64,000 nucleotides of DNA from an uncultured Clostridia bacterium (GTDB lineage Bacteria; Bacillota; Clostridia; Oscillospirales; Ruminococcaceae): assembly GCA_947584375.1 (NCBI GenBank), contig CANPWL010000003.1:1-64000 (forward strand), in the 5' to 3' direction. Within the stretch, counting starts at the first letter, position 1, and every line of letters starts with the position of its first letter. Shown in pieces: positions 9,783 to 20,474 of the stretch. Under the pieces are notes generated by a model. The model searched no databases. It saw nothing but the letters and a program-made list of their open reading frames with translations, and was not told the DNA's origin. A program made the translations under genes and the position numbers.

Positions 9783-12700
9783 ATGTTAAAAATTTCAAGA
9801 TTGATTGCCGTTATTACGTCGATTGTGTTAACATTTTCTATAATGGGGGTTATGCCTATGGCAAAGGAAAGAATTAAGGCTCAAGCAGAAAACACTTTTT
9901 CAATCAGTATAGACGGCAGTAAAATCACACAGGATTCACTCAGGTTAGGAGCAGTTTCTGCAAACAATTCGTCAAGACTTCTTATGGATTACAAGGAAAA
10001 GCATCCTGACGCTTATTGGGAGATAATGAATTATCTGTTCAACAAGGAAACAGGTATAGGACTAAGTCATATAAAGATTGAGCTTGGTTCTGACTGCGAT
10101 TCAAGTTCGGGAACAGAACCTGCAACTATGAGGTATGAAAATGAAGAAGCCAACGTCAACCGTGGAGCAGGATTCCATTTTTGTAAAGACGCACAAACTA
10201 TAAATCCTGACATATCTATTGATATGCTTCGGTGGGGTTCTCCTCAATGGACAGGTTCGGGAGATGCAACAACTGAAGAAAATATGGCTAAGAGATATAA
10301 GTGGTATAAGAATACTCTTGACGCTGCGTATGACGAATACGAATTGAAATTTGATTATGTAAGTGCTGACAGGAATGAAATAGGAGAGCCGGACGTTGAA
10401 TGGATAAAGTATCTTAGAAAGCACCTTGATGCTTCGGCTGATGATGCGGGGGCTAAGTATGATTACAGTAAAATCAAGCTTATTGCATCTGATGAGGTAG
10501 GACACTATAAAATTGCAGACGAGATGATGAATGACAAAGTGTTAAGAGACGCTGTTGACGTCCTGGGATTTCACTATTCTACATGGTCCAGTGAAAATGC
10601 TCTTACGCTTAAAAAAGAGTACGGCAAAGAGATTTGGTATTCAGAGGGTTCGGCTGTAACAATTGATCCTGAATATGCTGTTAATGCAACCAATGCCTCC
10701 GGAAAAGAACTTGACAGTATTGCTAAGGGAACAGGACTTACAGGTGTGAACGGACCTCTTGAAATAGCAGTCCGTGTTCTTAATATGTATACGCAGCAAG
10801 ATTATATTGATGAAGACAAAAACGTCCGAAAAGGCGGCGGAATGACAATGTATGAATTCCAGCCGGCGGTTGCAGCATATTATACAGGCGCACAGTATGT
10901 TCCAAAACAGCTTATACAGGCTGATACACCTTGGAACGGGTACTATAATGTTCAGGTTGGAACTTATATAATGGAGCATTTTACAAGATTCCAGACTGAT
11001 AATATGAAATACGTTGACGGCGCTTGCTATGGTGACGGAACACCTGACGGAGACGGTCACGGAATAGGAAACACAACAAACAACTATATAACTTTGGCTG
11101 ACCCTGACACAGGGGATTACACAATGGTGTTTGTAAACGATACATCTAATGAAAGAACTTATGACATTTCGGTAAGCAATTTAAGCAAGGTGGATTCACC
11201 TTTGACAGCGTGGGTCACAAAAGGTCCCGACGCAGGTCAGAATTATGATGAAAACTGGCTTAAAAATGCAGGTACAATAAGCCCTGTAAACGGAAAGTTT
11301 ACATATACGATTGCTCCGTATTCGATCGTTACACTAACGACAACCACAGGACAAAAAGGATACGCTGATGAAGAAAAGTCCAAGTATCAGAAAAGTGAAA
11401 CTAATACAAATCTTTCACTTCCGTATACGGATGATTTTAATTACTCAGATGAATTTTTAAAAGAACGTGGAGGAACTCCGCTTTATACCTGCGATGCAGG
11501 AGGAGCATTTGAAGTTGTAAAAAAATCTGACGGTTCAAAGGTACTTCAGCAAAAAATAGACAGCAACATTAAACCGCTAAACTGGGGATTGACATCTACG
11601 CCTACCACTACGTTAGGCGACACAAGCTGGGCAGATTACAGCGTTTCAATAGACGTTAAGTTAGAACCAAATAGTTCTATTGCAAACAATGCCGGCGTAG
11701 GTTTGAGGTCGATAGGAACTTGTTCGGGTGTTTCAATGGCAAACAAATCCGGATACTGGCTTAAGCTGTCGAGTAACGGAGACTATACATGTATGAAGGC
11801 AAACAGCGAAATAGGCAAGGGTACAATAAAAAACTTCAATATAAATAAATCTCATAATCTAAAAGTAAGCGCTGTCGGAAATGAAATAGTATTCTATATA
11901 AATAATGTGGCAGTGTATGGATATACTGATGATTCTTCACCTTATCTGAGCGGAAGAGCAGCAATTTACAGCAGTAATTATATTACAGAGTTTGATAATC
12001 TTAAGGTTGAAGAAGCATCGGAAAGCCTTACAGAGATTAATGCAAGCACATATGTTACAAGGATAGATTCGCTTGACAGTGATATTAAATACAGCGGAAA
12101 CTGGGAACTTAAAGTAGGTGATTCTTTTAGCCTTTATAACAGAACAAGTGTCTCAACAAGCGAGGAAAACGCTTCGTTTGAATATACATTTACAGGTACA
12201 GGGATAAATTTTGTTTCGGGTGCTGTAAGGGCAGAATCTGAAGTGAATATTGAGATTGACGGTGAATCCTATGGAAAAAATATAAGCTTGAAATCCGGCA
12301 GATTATATCGACAGAGCTTGTATTGTATAAGAGGTCTTGCAGATAAAGAGCATACTGTAAAGGTGACAGTAAACAGCGGGAACTTTGCAATAGACTGTGT
12401 AGAAGTTTTAGGAGCGTTTCATAAGACAAGAAAAGCTTCCATAAAAGAATATGCGGAGCCTGCTGTTCCTGCGGCGAAACCAACGCCTTCATCAACTGTT
12501 TTAAAGAGTACTGCTGCTACAACAAGAAGTATAAATGCAGTTAAGAAAGATAAGGCAAAAGCTAAAAGGATTGTAAAACGAGCAAAGATTGTTAAGCTAT
12601 CTGTTAAGAGTAAGGCAAAGAGAAAGATTTCAGTTTCTTGGAAGAAAGTTAAAAAAGTCAAAGGTTATCAAGTAATGATATCAAAGTCTAAGAAATTCAA

Positions 12701-12884
12701 AAAGCCTATCTTAAAGAAATTCACATCTAAGAATAAGCTTGTGCTTAAAAGCAAAAAGCTTAAAAGTAAGAAAACCTATTATGTTCGTGTAAGAGCTTTT
12801 GCAACATATAAAAATAAATACGGAAAGGCTGTTAAGGTATACGGCAAGTGGAATAAGAAACTGAGAAAAATAAAATTAAAATAG
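9783..12884 (+). CDS. Secreted GH59 (galactocerebrosidase-like) glycosidase with C-terminal Lys-rich fibronectin III-like domain
   Basis: Recalled similarity to GALC: SRLLMDY...YWEIMNYLFNKETGIGLSHIKIELGSD..GTEP; acid/base-like NE (DRNEIGEPDVEWIKYLRK) and nucleophile-like SE (KEIWYSEGSA); C-terminal KVKGYQVMISKSKKFKKP. Confidence 0.8.
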   Translation: MLKISRLIAVITSIVLTFSIMGVMPMAKERIKAQAENTFSISIDGSKITQDSLRLGAVSANNSSRLLMDYKEKHPDAYWEIMNYLFNKETGIGLSHIKIELGSDCDSSSGTEPATMRYENEEANVNRGAGFHFCKDAQTINPDISIDMLRWGSPQWTGSGDATTEENMAKRYKWYKNTLDAAYDEYELKFDYVSADRNEIGEPDVEWIKYLRKHLDASADDAGAKYDYSKIKLIASDEVGHYKIADEMMNDKVLRDAVDVLGFHYSTWSSENALTLKKEYGKEIWYSEGSAVTIDPEYAVNATNASGKELDSIAKGTGLTGVNGPLEIAVRVLNMYTQQDYIDEDKNVRKGGGMTMYEFQPAVAAYYTGAQYVPKQLIQADTPWNGYYNVQVGTYIMEHFTRFQTDNMKYVDGACYGDGTPDGDGHGIGNTTNNYITLADPDTGDYTMVFVNDTSNERTYDISVSNLSKVDSPLTAWVTKGPDAGQNYDENWLKNAGTISPVNGKFTYTIAPYSIVTLTTTTGQKGYADEEKSKYQKSETNTNLSLPYTDDFNYSDEFLKERGGTPLYTCDAGGAFEVVKKSDGSKVLQQKIDSNIKPLNWGLTSTPTTTLGDTSWADYSVSIDVKLEPNSSIANNAGVGLRSIGTCSGVSMANKSGYWLKLSSNGDYTCMKANSEIGKGTIKNFNINKSHNLKVSAVGNEIVFYINNVAVYGYTDDSSPYLSGRAAIYSSNYITEFDNLKVEEASESLTEINASTYVTRIDSLDSDIKYSGNWELKVGDSFSLYNRTSVSTSEENASFEYTFTGTGINFVSGAVRAESEVNIEIDGESYGKNISLKSGRLYRQSLYCIRGLADKEHTVKVTVNSGNFAIDCVEVLGAFHKTRKASIKEYAEPAVPAAKPTPSSTVLKSTAATTRSINAVKKDKAKAKRIVKRAKIVKLSVKSKAKRKISVSWKKVKKVKGYQVMISKSKKFKKPILKKFTSKNKLVLKSKKLKSKKTYYVRVRAFATYKNKYGKAVKVYGKWNKKLRKIKLK

Positions 12885-12911
12885 TTATATAGAGTATTTT
12901 ATTTAATAAAA

Positions 12912-12948
12912 GAAAAAACAGCAGTTGTTTAAGACTGCTGTTTTTATT
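12912..12948. terminator. Terminator
   Basis: AACAGCAGTtgtttaagACTGCTGTTTTTA. Confidence 0.7.
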
Positions 12949-12998
12949 TGGAATGTAATAATATTTAAGTTTCTATTTAATAAGCGTGAATATTTATA

Positions 12999-13766
12999 TT
13001 ACTTTAAATACTTTTCCTGAAAAAGTCCCATCCATTCTCTAAGCCAGTAGTAGGGCAAATCTATCTTTGTTGTTTTTGCATAAACAGAATATGAGTTTAT
13101 ATTTTGTTTTTCTGCAATTATTGAGGCTCTATATTCATGAAAGCCGTCTGTGACTATCGTTATATCTTTTGGCAGATTCATCTTCTCTATTATTTCATAT
13201 GAGAACTTTATGTTTTCATATGTATTTTTTGCTTTATCCTCTTTAATAATTCTGTCCGATGATATTCCCAAATCGACAAGGTAATTATACATACATTCAG
13301 CCTCAGTTATTTTTTCATCAGGACCTTGCCCTCCTGAAACTATACATTTAATGTTCTCATTTTCAGACAGATAATCATATGCTGCCTCTAATCTGTGGCG
13401 AAGCATTTTACTTGGGTGATATTTGTTTACCTTACATCCGAGGACAACAACTGTTGTTTCCTTATCGGGATAGTTTTTGTAAGCCGAAACCATTCTTAAT
13501 GATATATAAATGCACCAGACAACTGAAACCAAAATCAAAGCCGCCAGAAGAATAAGCAGAATACGTCCTCCTATATTATGCCACAGTCTGATAATAAGAC
13601 GTATAACATAATTCCAAAACAGAGTTATAATAATTAAACAAGCTGTTATAAATAGTCCTACAATATTTCCGATATTGCTTATGTGCTTGTAAAACGGAAG
13701 TATAAATATAATTAAAAAAACAATTTCAATAGAGAGTATAATAAACTTAACTATATATTGTAACAT
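12999..13766 (-). CDS. YdcF/DUF218-family membrane protein
   Basis: VVVLGCKV...MLRHRLEAAYDYL...IVSGGQGPDE..EAECMYNYLVDLGI...DKAKNTYENI. Confidence 0.9.
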   Translation of the reverse strand: MLQYIVKFIILSIEIVFLIIFILPFYKHISNIGNIVGLFITACLIIITLFWNYVIRLIIRLWHNIGGRILLILLAALILVSVVWCIYISLRMVSAYKNYPDKETTVVVLGCKVNKYHPSKMLRHRLEAAYDYLSENENIKCIVSGGQGPDEKITEAECMYNYLVDLGISSDRIIKEDKAKNTYENIKFSYEIIEKMNLPKDITIVTDGFHEYRASIIAEKQNINSYSVYAKTTKIDLPYYWLREWMGLFQEKYLK

Positions 13767-13897
13767 ATCAATTTCCCCTAAATTTTTATGATATAATTAT
13801 AATAGGAGTACAAAATAATGTCAAGTTATAAAAATTTTCGACAGATCTTATATTAAAAAAGAAAAAATATATCCCCGATTGGCAGGGGATATACTTT

Positions 13898-14176
13898 TTA
13901 ATCTCTGTCAGAGTTGCTTTTTAGTTTTTGTTCCTCATATTTATGTTTTGTAGCCATGCCGCCTCTTATATGTCTTTCGCTTTTATTGAAGTCAAGAATT
14001 TTTTTTACCTCTTTATACAACTGGGGTTTTGTCTTTTTCAGCTTTTCGCTCACATCCTTGTGTACTGTGGATTTCGAGATCCCGAATGCTTTAGCGCAAG
14101 CTCTTACTGTACATTTATTATCTGCTATGTATTGTCCCAGTATTATTGAACGATCTGTGTCTCCTGAAAAATTCAT
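13898..14176 (-). CDS. spoIIID: Sporulation transcriptional regulator SpoIIID
   Basis: RSIILGQYIADNKCTVRACAKAFGISKSTVHKDVSEKLKK...ILDFNKSERHIRGGMATKHKYE; start placed at the SD-preceded ATG (aggga-N9). Confidence 0.93.
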   Translation of the reverse strand: MNFSGDTDRSIILGQYIADNKCTVRACAKAFGISKSTVHKDVSEKLKKTKPQLYKEVKKILDFNKSERHIRGGMATKHKYEEQKLKSNSDRD

Positions 14177-14356
14177 AATACCCAACTCCCTGATGTCGTT
14201 TTTATAATATATATATGCGAGTTGATTTCCCATCATTCTAAAAATAAAAATAAATCGCACAAATTGATTTGCTGCATTGATTGACAAGTATATTCTATGT
14301 GGGTATAATTATTTTATTGATTATTTTGCATTTTCCACAAACGGAGATAGTATATA

Positions 14357-14998
14357 ATGAAAAGAAATTACAGTAAAGAGCTTGATAACATAATTAAAGA
14401 TAATTTGGGGAATAAGCCTAAATTGTTGATTCATAGCTGCTGTGCGCCATGTTCAAGCTATGTTTTGGAGTATTTGTCCCGGTATTTTGATATTACTCTT
14501 TTATTTTACAATCCGAATATCAGTCCGAAGTCTGAGTTTGAATACAGAGCGAGCGAACTTAAAAGGCTGGTTTTGGAAATGCCGCTTGACAGAGAAATTG
14601 ATATAGAAATTCCGGATTACGATAACATAGAGTTTTATGATGTAGTCAGGGGAATGGAGGATATCCCGGAGGGCGGCGAACGATGTTTTAAATGCTATGA
14701 GATCAGACTGAAAAAAGCGATAGAATATGCTAAGGAAAACGAATTTGAATATTATACTACAACTCTTTCGATAAGTCCTTATAAAAATGCCGAAAAGCTA
14801 AATGAAATCGGCGAACGGCTGGCAGAAGAGTATGGAGGAGTTAAATGGCTTCCAAGCGACTTTAAAAAGAAAAACGGATACAAGCGTTCAATTGAGCTTT
14901 CACATATATATAACCTGTATCGGCAGGATTATTGCGGGTGTGTTTATTCAAAAGCAGAGCGTGATAAAAATAAAAATACGGCAGGGACTGAAAAATAG
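14357..14998 (+). CDS. queH: Epoxyqueuosine reductase QueH
   Basis: LLIHSCCAPCSSYVLEYL, CFKCYEIRL, YCGCVYS motifs. Confidence 0.93.
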   Translation: MKRNYSKELDNIIKDNLGNKPKLLIHSCCAPCSSYVLEYLSRYFDITLLFYNPNISPKSEFEYRASELKRLVLEMPLDREIDIEIPDYDNIEFYDVVRGMEDIPEGGERCFKCYEIRLKKAIEYAKENEFEYYTTTLSISPYKNAEKLNEIGERLAEEYGGVKWLPSDFKKKNGYKRSIELSHIYNLYRQDYCGCVYSKAERDKNKNTAGTEK

Positions 14999-15036
14999 TC
15001 CTTGCCGTTTATATTTATAGAAATTATTTTAGATAT

Positions 15037-16110
15037 TTATATTCTATCAGCTACTAAATCTCCCATCTCACTGCATGAAACGCACTTCATCCCCGCAGAC
15101 ATAATGTCGCCTGTGCGGTAGCCTTCTGCCAGGACCTTGTCAACTGCGTTCTCAATGGCGTCAGCCTCTTTAGGCATATCAAATGAGTAGCGCAGCATCA
15201 TTGCAACTGACAAAATTGTAGCAAGAGGATTAGCTTTGTTTTGTCCTGCAATATCAGGAGCAGAACCGTGGATAGGTTCGTATAATCCCAGAGTGCCTTC
15301 ACCAAGCGACGCTGATGGTATCATACCGAGCGAGCCGGTTATCATTGAAGCCTCGTCTGAAAGAATATCTCCGAATAGGTTTTCGGTAACCATAACGTCA
15401 AACTGGGCAGGATTGTGAACAAGCTGCATAGCCGTGTTATCAACCAGAATGTCCTGGAACTCAACGTCTGGATATTCCTCTGCGACCTTGTGTGCAACCT
15501 CTCTCCATAAACGTGATGAATCAAGCACATTTGCCTTATCAACTGAGTGTACCTTTTTGTTTCTTTTTCTTGCCATATCAAATGCAACACGGCAGATCCT
15601 TTCAACTTCATAGTCAGCATAAGCCATTGAGTCGCTTGCGTGCTTTACTCCGTTTTCGTCAATGTGAGTATCACGCTCACCGAAATAAGCTCCCCCGATA
15701 AGCTCACGAACTATAACAAGGTCAAGACCGTTTTCAGTTATTTCTTCTTTCAGCGGACAAGCCCCTGCAAGAGCAGGTATTAATTTAGCGGGACGAATGT
15801 TTGCAAAAAGTTTCATTGCACCTCTGATGCCTAAAAGTCCTGCTTCCGGTCGAAGCTCACCGGGAAGTGTATCCCATTTCGGACCGCCTACCGCTCCGAG
15901 CAGAACGCTGTCAGACGCAAGACATGTATCGATCGTTTCCTGCGGAAGAGGAACGCCTGTTGCGTCAATAGCACATCCGCCCATTAAAACATCTGTATAT
16001 TCAAATGTATGACCGAATTTTTTCCCGATTTTGTTTAAAACCTTTTCAGCTTCGTCAACAATTTCAGGACCTATTCCGTCTCCCTTGATTACAGCAATTT
16101 TTTTATTCAT
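15037..16110 (-). CDS. leuB: 3-isopropylmalate dehydrogenase
   Basis: [15 protein letters not shown]...[11 protein letters not shown]...[46 protein letters not shown]. Confidence 0.97.
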   Translation of the reverse strand: MNKKIAVIKGDGIGPEIVDEAEKVLNKIGKKFGHTFEYTDVLMGGCAIDATGVPLPQETIDTCLASDSVLLGAVGGPKWDTLPGELRPEAGLLGIRGAMKLFANIRPAKLIPALAGACPLKEEITENGLDLVIVRELIGGAYFGERDTHIDENGVKHASDSMAYADYEVERICRVAFDMARKRNKKVHSVDKANVLDSSRLWREVAHKVAEEYPDVEFQDILVDNTAMQLVHNPAQFDVMVTENLFGDILSDEASMITGSLGMIPSASLGEGTLGLYEPIHGSAPDIAGQNKANPLATILSVAMMLRYSFDMPKEADAIENAVDKVLAEGYRTGDIMSAGMKCVSCSEMGDLVADRI

Positions 16111-16133
16111 TATAAAGTCTCCTTTAAATTTAT

Positions 16134-16448
16134 TTAGCTTTTGATTTTTACAGCAGTGCCGATTGCCATTATCTCAGCAGCTCCCTGCATAACAGACGAT
16201 GTAGTGTATCTTATTCCGATAATAGCGTCTGCGCCTAAGCTTTGTGCTTCATGAAGCATTCTCTGAGTGGCAATATCTCTGGATTCATTCATCATTTTAG
16301 TATAGCTTTTAAGCTCTCCGCCCACCATACTCTTGAAGCCCTGTCCCATGTCCTTGAACATGTTTTTAGACTGCACTGTACTTCCTTTTACAATACCTAA
16401 AGCTTCAATTTCCTTTCCGGGTACACTATCGATAGTCAACATAATCAT
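16134..16448 (-). CDS. YbjQ/UPF0145 family heavy-metal-binding domain protein
   Basis: [36 protein letters not shown]...[28 protein letters not shown]. Confidence 0.92.
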   Translation of the reverse strand: MIMLTIDSVPGKEIEALGIVKGSTVQSKNMFKDMGQGFKSMVGGELKSYTKMMNESRDIATQRMLHEAQSLGADAIIGIRYTTSSVMQGAAEIMAIGTAVKIKS

Positions 16449-16465
16449 AACTAATTCCTCCTACA

Positions 16466-16954
16466 CTATCCCTTTATGGAATTTAAAAGACCGTTTTTGT
16501 TAATAATGTTTTTTATAAACTCAGGAAAAGGCTGTCCTTTATAAGTTTCACCCTTAGTTTTATTGGTAATAACCCCGCTGTCAAAATCGATTTCTACCTC
16601 ATCTCCATCGCTGATATTCTCAGCAGCTTGGGGACATTCAATAATAGGAAGTCCTATATTGATTGCATTGCGGTAGAAAATTCTGGCGAATGTTTTTGCT
16701 ATAACGCAGGATATTCCGCTTTCTTTAATAGCGATTGGTGCGTGTTCGCGTGAAGAACCGCATCCGAAATTAGCTTCGGCTACCATAATATCGCCTTTAT
16801 TGACTTTTTTTACAAAGTCAATATCAATATCCTCCATACAGTGTGAGGCAAGCTCTTTGTGGTCGGCTGTGTTTAAGTATCTTGCAGGTATAATAACATC
16901 AGTATCTACGTTGTCGCCGTATTTGTGTACTTTTCCTTGTGCTTTCATATTCAT
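16466..16954 (-). CDS. leuD: 3-isopropylmalate dehydratase small subunit
   Basis: [15 protein letters not shown]...[17 protein letters not shown]. Confidence 0.96.
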   Translation of the reverse strand: MNMKAQGKVHKYGDNVDTDVIIPARYLNTADHKELASHCMEDIDIDFVKKVNKGDIMVAEANFGCGSSREHAPIAIKESGISCVIAKTFARIFYRNAINIGLPIIECPQAAENISDGDEVEIDFDSGVITNKTKGETYKGQPFPEFIKNIINKNGLLNSIKG

Positions 16955-16964
16955 TTCACCCCTC

Positions 16965-18227
16965 TTACATTATCTCAGAAGGCTGAGATATCTTACCTGT
17001 TACAGCAGACGCTGCCGCAACAGCAGGTGAAGCAAGGTAAACTTCACTTTCAGGATGTCCCATTCTTCCGACGAAGTTTCTGTTTGTTGTAGCAACGGCT
17101 CTTTCACCCTTTGCGAGAATACCCATATGTCCTCCCAAACAAGGACCGCAGGTAGGCGTTGAGACCGCACATCTTGCGTCGATAAATATCTTTAAAAGCC
17201 CCTCTTCCATTGCCTGAAGATAAATCTTTTGAGTTGCAGGTATTACTATACATCTTACTCCTTTAGCAACTGTTTTTCCCTTGAGAATTTCAGCAGCAGC
17301 ACGGAGGTCTTCAATTCTTCCGTTTGTGCAGGAACCAATAACTACCTGATCTATTTTTATGTCGCCGAACTCATCGAAGGTTTTAGCGTTTTCAGGCAAA
17401 TGAGGGAAGGATACGGTAGGCTTTATTTGAGAAAGATCAATGTTATAGACCTTTTCGTATTCAGCGTCTGCGTCAGATTCATAGACCTTGAATTCCTTTG
17501 AAACCTTATCCTTGACAAAATCAAGAGTAACTTCGTCAACTGCAAAGATTCCGTTTTTAGCACCGGCTTCAATAGCCATATTAGCCATACAAAGTCTGTC
17601 CTCCATTGTGAGGTTTTTAAGTCCCTCGCCCGAGAATTCCATAGACTTATACAACGCTCCGTCTACGCCTATCATTCCGATAATGTGCAAAATAACGTCC
17701 TTGCCTGAAACCCACTTGTTCAGCTTTCCTGTAATATTAAATTTCAAAGCAGACGGAACCTTGAACCATGCTTTGCCTGTTGCCATTCCGGCAGCCATAT
17801 CAGTTGAGCCTACGCCTGTTGAGAATGCTCCCAATGCGCCGTATGTACAGGTGTGAGAATCAGCACCTATAACAAGGTCGCCGGGCGCTACAAGTCCTTT
17901 TTCTGGAAGTATAGCGTGTTCAACGCCCATATCTCCTACGTCAAAGAAGTTCTTTACTCCAAGCTCTGAGCAGAAATCTCTGCACTGCTTGCACTGAGTT
18001 GCGGCTTTTATGTCCTTATTCGGAGCAAAATGATCCATAACCATAGAGATCTTGCTTCCGTCAAAAACGCTGTCAAACCCGGCTTTGTTAAATTCGTTTA
18101 TGGCAACCGGCGAGGTAATATCATTTCCGAGTACCATATCCAGATCTGCCATAATCAGGTCGCCTGCCTTAACGCTGTCTAAACCGGCGTGTGCGGCAAG
18201 CACCTTCTGAGTCATTGTCATACCCAT
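16965..18227 (-). CDS. leuC: 3-isopropylmalate dehydratase large subunit
   Basis: [15 protein letters not shown]...[25 protein letters not shown]...[10 protein letters not shown]...[12 protein letters not shown]; start placed at the SD-preceded ATG. Confidence 0.96.
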   Translation of the reverse strand: MGMTMTQKVLAAHAGLDSVKAGDLIMADLDMVLGNDITSPVAINEFNKAGFDSVFDGSKISMVMDHFAPNKDIKAATQCKQCRDFCSELGVKNFFDVGDMGVEHAILPEKGLVAPGDLVIGADSHTCTYGALGAFSTGVGSTDMAAGMATGKAWFKVPSALKFNITGKLNKWVSGKDVILHIIGMIGVDGALYKSMEFSGEGLKNLTMEDRLCMANMAIEAGAKNGIFAVDEVTLDFVKDKVSKEFKVYESDADAEYEKVYNIDLSQIKPTVSFPHLPENAKTFDEFGDIKIDQVVIGSCTNGRIEDLRAAAEILKGKTVAKGVRCIVIPATQKIYLQAMEEGLLKIFIDARCAVSTPTCGPCLGGHMGILAKGERAVATTNRNFVGRMGHPESEVYLASPAVAAASAVTGKISQPSEIM

Positions 18228-18349
18228 AAAATAATCTCCTTTATTAATTCTTACAATATAGTATATCACATATTCTTGTATAAGTAAAATATATATTTTT
18301 GATAATTAATATAAATTGTACTTATACATCTAATCTTCTCTTATTTTCT

Positions 18350-18532
18350 CTAGTCTTTGTTTTCAATTTCAACTTTTATTTCGCCTTCGGCAGCTTCAAA
18401 TTCCTTGATACATTTTCGTATAAGATACAAAATTTGTCCGTTGGCTGAGCGACCGTTGTAATCACATACATAATGAAACTTTCTTAATAGTTCATCATCA
18501 ATTCTTAATCCAAAATGTCTTTCTTTTTTCAT
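18350..18532 (-). CDS. Small ribbon-helix-helix (Arc-like) protein
   Basis: FGLRIDDELLRKFHYVCDYNGRSANGQILYLIRKCIKEFE. Confidence 0.75.
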   Translation of the reverse strand: MKKERHFGLRIDDELLRKFHYVCDYNGRSANGQILYLIRKCIKEFEAAEGEIKVEIENKD

Positions 18533-18665
18533 AATAACTCCTAAATAAAATATTTTTAAGTTTATTATAGACTTTTTATGGAGTTACATGTATAATAAGA
18601 GTTATAATAGAGTTAAATTGACTCTTAATTTTAAAGTAAAAAGGAAACATAATAAAAAATAATAT

Positions 18666-18908
18666 CTATTTAATTTCCTGCTCTAAACTATTAAAATCAT
18701 CAGTATTGAAAAACTCTGAAAGAGTTATGCCAAGACCGTCGCAAATCATCTTTATTGTCAATAGCTTTGGATTTTGACTTTTGCCATAAAGAATGTTCTT
18801 AACAGATGACGGCGACAAAGCACATATATTAGCTAATTTGTTAATTGAAATGTTATGCTTTCCGCAAAGCTGAAAAATTCTATTTTTGACTGCTGTAATC
18901 GTATCCAT
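18666..18908 (-). CDS. XRE-family HTH regulator
   Basis: KHNISINKLANICALSPSSVKNILYGKSQNPKLLTIKMICDGLGITLSEFF. Confidence 0.9.
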   Translation of the reverse strand: MDTITAVKNRIFQLCGKHNISINKLANICALSPSSVKNILYGKSQNPKLLTIKMICDGLGITLSEFFNTDDFNSLEQEIK

Positions 18909-18962
18909 AATTAATACTCCATTCATCTTTATTATTAATTATGATATACAAAAAAACTTGCA

Positions 18963-18998
18963 ATTATAGGCTATACATGATACTATTATAGTCTACGC
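18963..18998. promoter_or_regulatory. Candidate operator: two direct repeats 22 bp apart
   Basis: ATTATAGGCTATAC (18963-18976) and ATTATAGTCTACGC (18985-18998), 11/14 identical, between divergent XRE and SLOG genes. Confidence 0.4.
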
Positions 18999-19043
18999 AT
19001 AGCTTAATTTATATTAATGATATTAATGACAGGAGAAAGAAAA

Positions 19044-19379
19044 ATGAAAGTTGCAGTAATAGGTTCAAGGAGTATAAAGGTAAAGGATTTAAAAAAGTAT
19101 ATGCCTGAAAATACTACGGAGATCGTATCGGGAGGTGCAAAGGGAGTTGATGCCTGTGCAAGGGAATACGCATATCAAAACAATCTGATACTGACGGAAT
19201 TTCTTCCTGAATACAGGAAATACGGAAGAAAAGCGCCTCTTATACGCAATAATTTGATTGTAGATTACAGCGACATAGTAATCGCTTTTTGGGACGGTAA
19301 ATCGCATGGAACAAAATATGTTATAGATTTTTGCGTGAAGAACAAAAAAAGACTGACGGTCTATGTGCCGAAAAGGTAG
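19044..19379 (+). CDS. SLOG/DUF2493-like nucleotide-binding protein
   Basis: MKVAVIGSRSI...IVSGGAKGVDACAREYA...YGRKAPLIRNNLIVDYSDIVIAFWDGKSHGTKYVIDFC. Confidence 0.85.
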   Translation: MKVAVIGSRSIKVKDLKKYMPENTTEIVSGGAKGVDACAREYAYQNNLILTEFLPEYRKYGRKAPLIRNNLIVDYSDIVIAFWDGKSHGTKYVIDFCVKNKKRLTVYVPKR

Positions 19380-19475
19380 TTCAAGGAAAACGTATTTAAT
19401 TTGACTTTAATGGCATAATATGATATTATATGCTATGTATAATTATGATTATAAATGTTCGGGAGAATTAAATAA

Positions 19476-20447
19476 ATGAAGTATTATGTTGGAATAGATC
19501 TTGGCGGAACAAATATAGCCGCCGGTGTTATAAATGAGGATTTTGAAATTATATCTAAAGCTAAAACAAAGACCAATTTGCCTCGTCCTGCGAGGGAGAT
19601 ATGCGACGATATGGTATCTGTGACCAAAGGAGCGATAGAATCGGCAGGACTTAAGACAGATGATATTGAAAGCGTCGGTATAGGAACTCCCGGTATTGCA
19701 AATTCAGACAGCGGGGTAATAGAGTATTCATGCAATCTGGGATTTGAAAATGTTCAGATGGAGAAGATGTTCAGACAGAAGTTAAATCTTCCTGTATATA
19801 TAGAAAATGACGCTAACGCCGCAGCTTACGGAGAGTATGTTGCAGGTGCGGCAAAGGACGCTAAAGACGCTGTGTGCATAACTTTGGGAACAGGAGTAGG
19901 CGGAGGAATAATTATAGACGGAAAGATATATTCGGGTTTTAACTATGCAGGAGCTGAAATAGGTCATATGGTGATCGACGTGGACGGACCTCAGTGTACG
20001 TGCGGAAGGAAGGGATGTTTCGAGGTTTTTTCCTCGGCGACGGGTCTTGTGAGAATGACCAAAGAGGCTATGGATAGAAACACTGACAGTATAATGCACA
20101 AAATGGCTGAAGAGTACGGCAAGGTAAGCGCAAGGCTTGCATTTGAGGCAATGAGAAAGGGCGATAAGACAGCACATGAGGTCGTGGATAAATATATAAA
20201 GTATCTAGCAGCCGGAATAACAAATACAATTAACATTTTTCAGCCTGATATTTTGTGTATCGGCGGAGGGGTCTGCAATGAGGGAGACCCTTTGCTTGTT
20301 CCTATGAAAGAGATCGTAAAGAGGGAAGTTTATACAAGGAACTCTTCTAAAAACACCGAGATAGTTATAGCTAAGCTTGGCAATAACGCGGGTCTTATAG
20401 GCGCAGCTTTCTTAGGTCTTGCAAAGAAAAAGCAGAAACAGATTTAA
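19476..20447 (+). CDS. ROK-family glucokinase-like protein
   Basis: YVGIDLGGTNIAAG, IENDANAAAYGEY, LGTGVGGGIIIDG, CTCGRKGCFE. Confidence 0.94.
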   Translation: MKYYVGIDLGGTNIAAGVINEDFEIISKAKTKTNLPRPAREICDDMVSVTKGAIESAGLKTDDIESVGIGTPGIANSDSGVIEYSCNLGFENVQMEKMFRQKLNLPVYIENDANAAAYGEYVAGAAKDAKDAVCITLGTGVGGGIIIDGKIYSGFNYAGAEIGHMVIDVDGPQCTCGRKGCFEVFSSATGLVRMTKEAMDRNTDSIMHKMAEEYGKVSARLAFEAMRKGDKTAHEVVDKYIKYLAAGITNTINIFQPDILCIGGGVCNEGDPLLVPMKEIVKREVYTRNSSKNTEIVIAKLGNNAGLIGAAFLGLAKKKQKQI

Positions 20448-20474
20448 GCGGAAGTATAAGGAGTAAAGACTTTT

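Noticed and set aside
10101-11060. Long antisense ORFs inside the GH59-like gene
   Set aside because: No family motifs; antisense shadows of a convincing CDS. The same applies to antisense ORFs within leuC, ilvD, ahcY, pgk, proA and proB.
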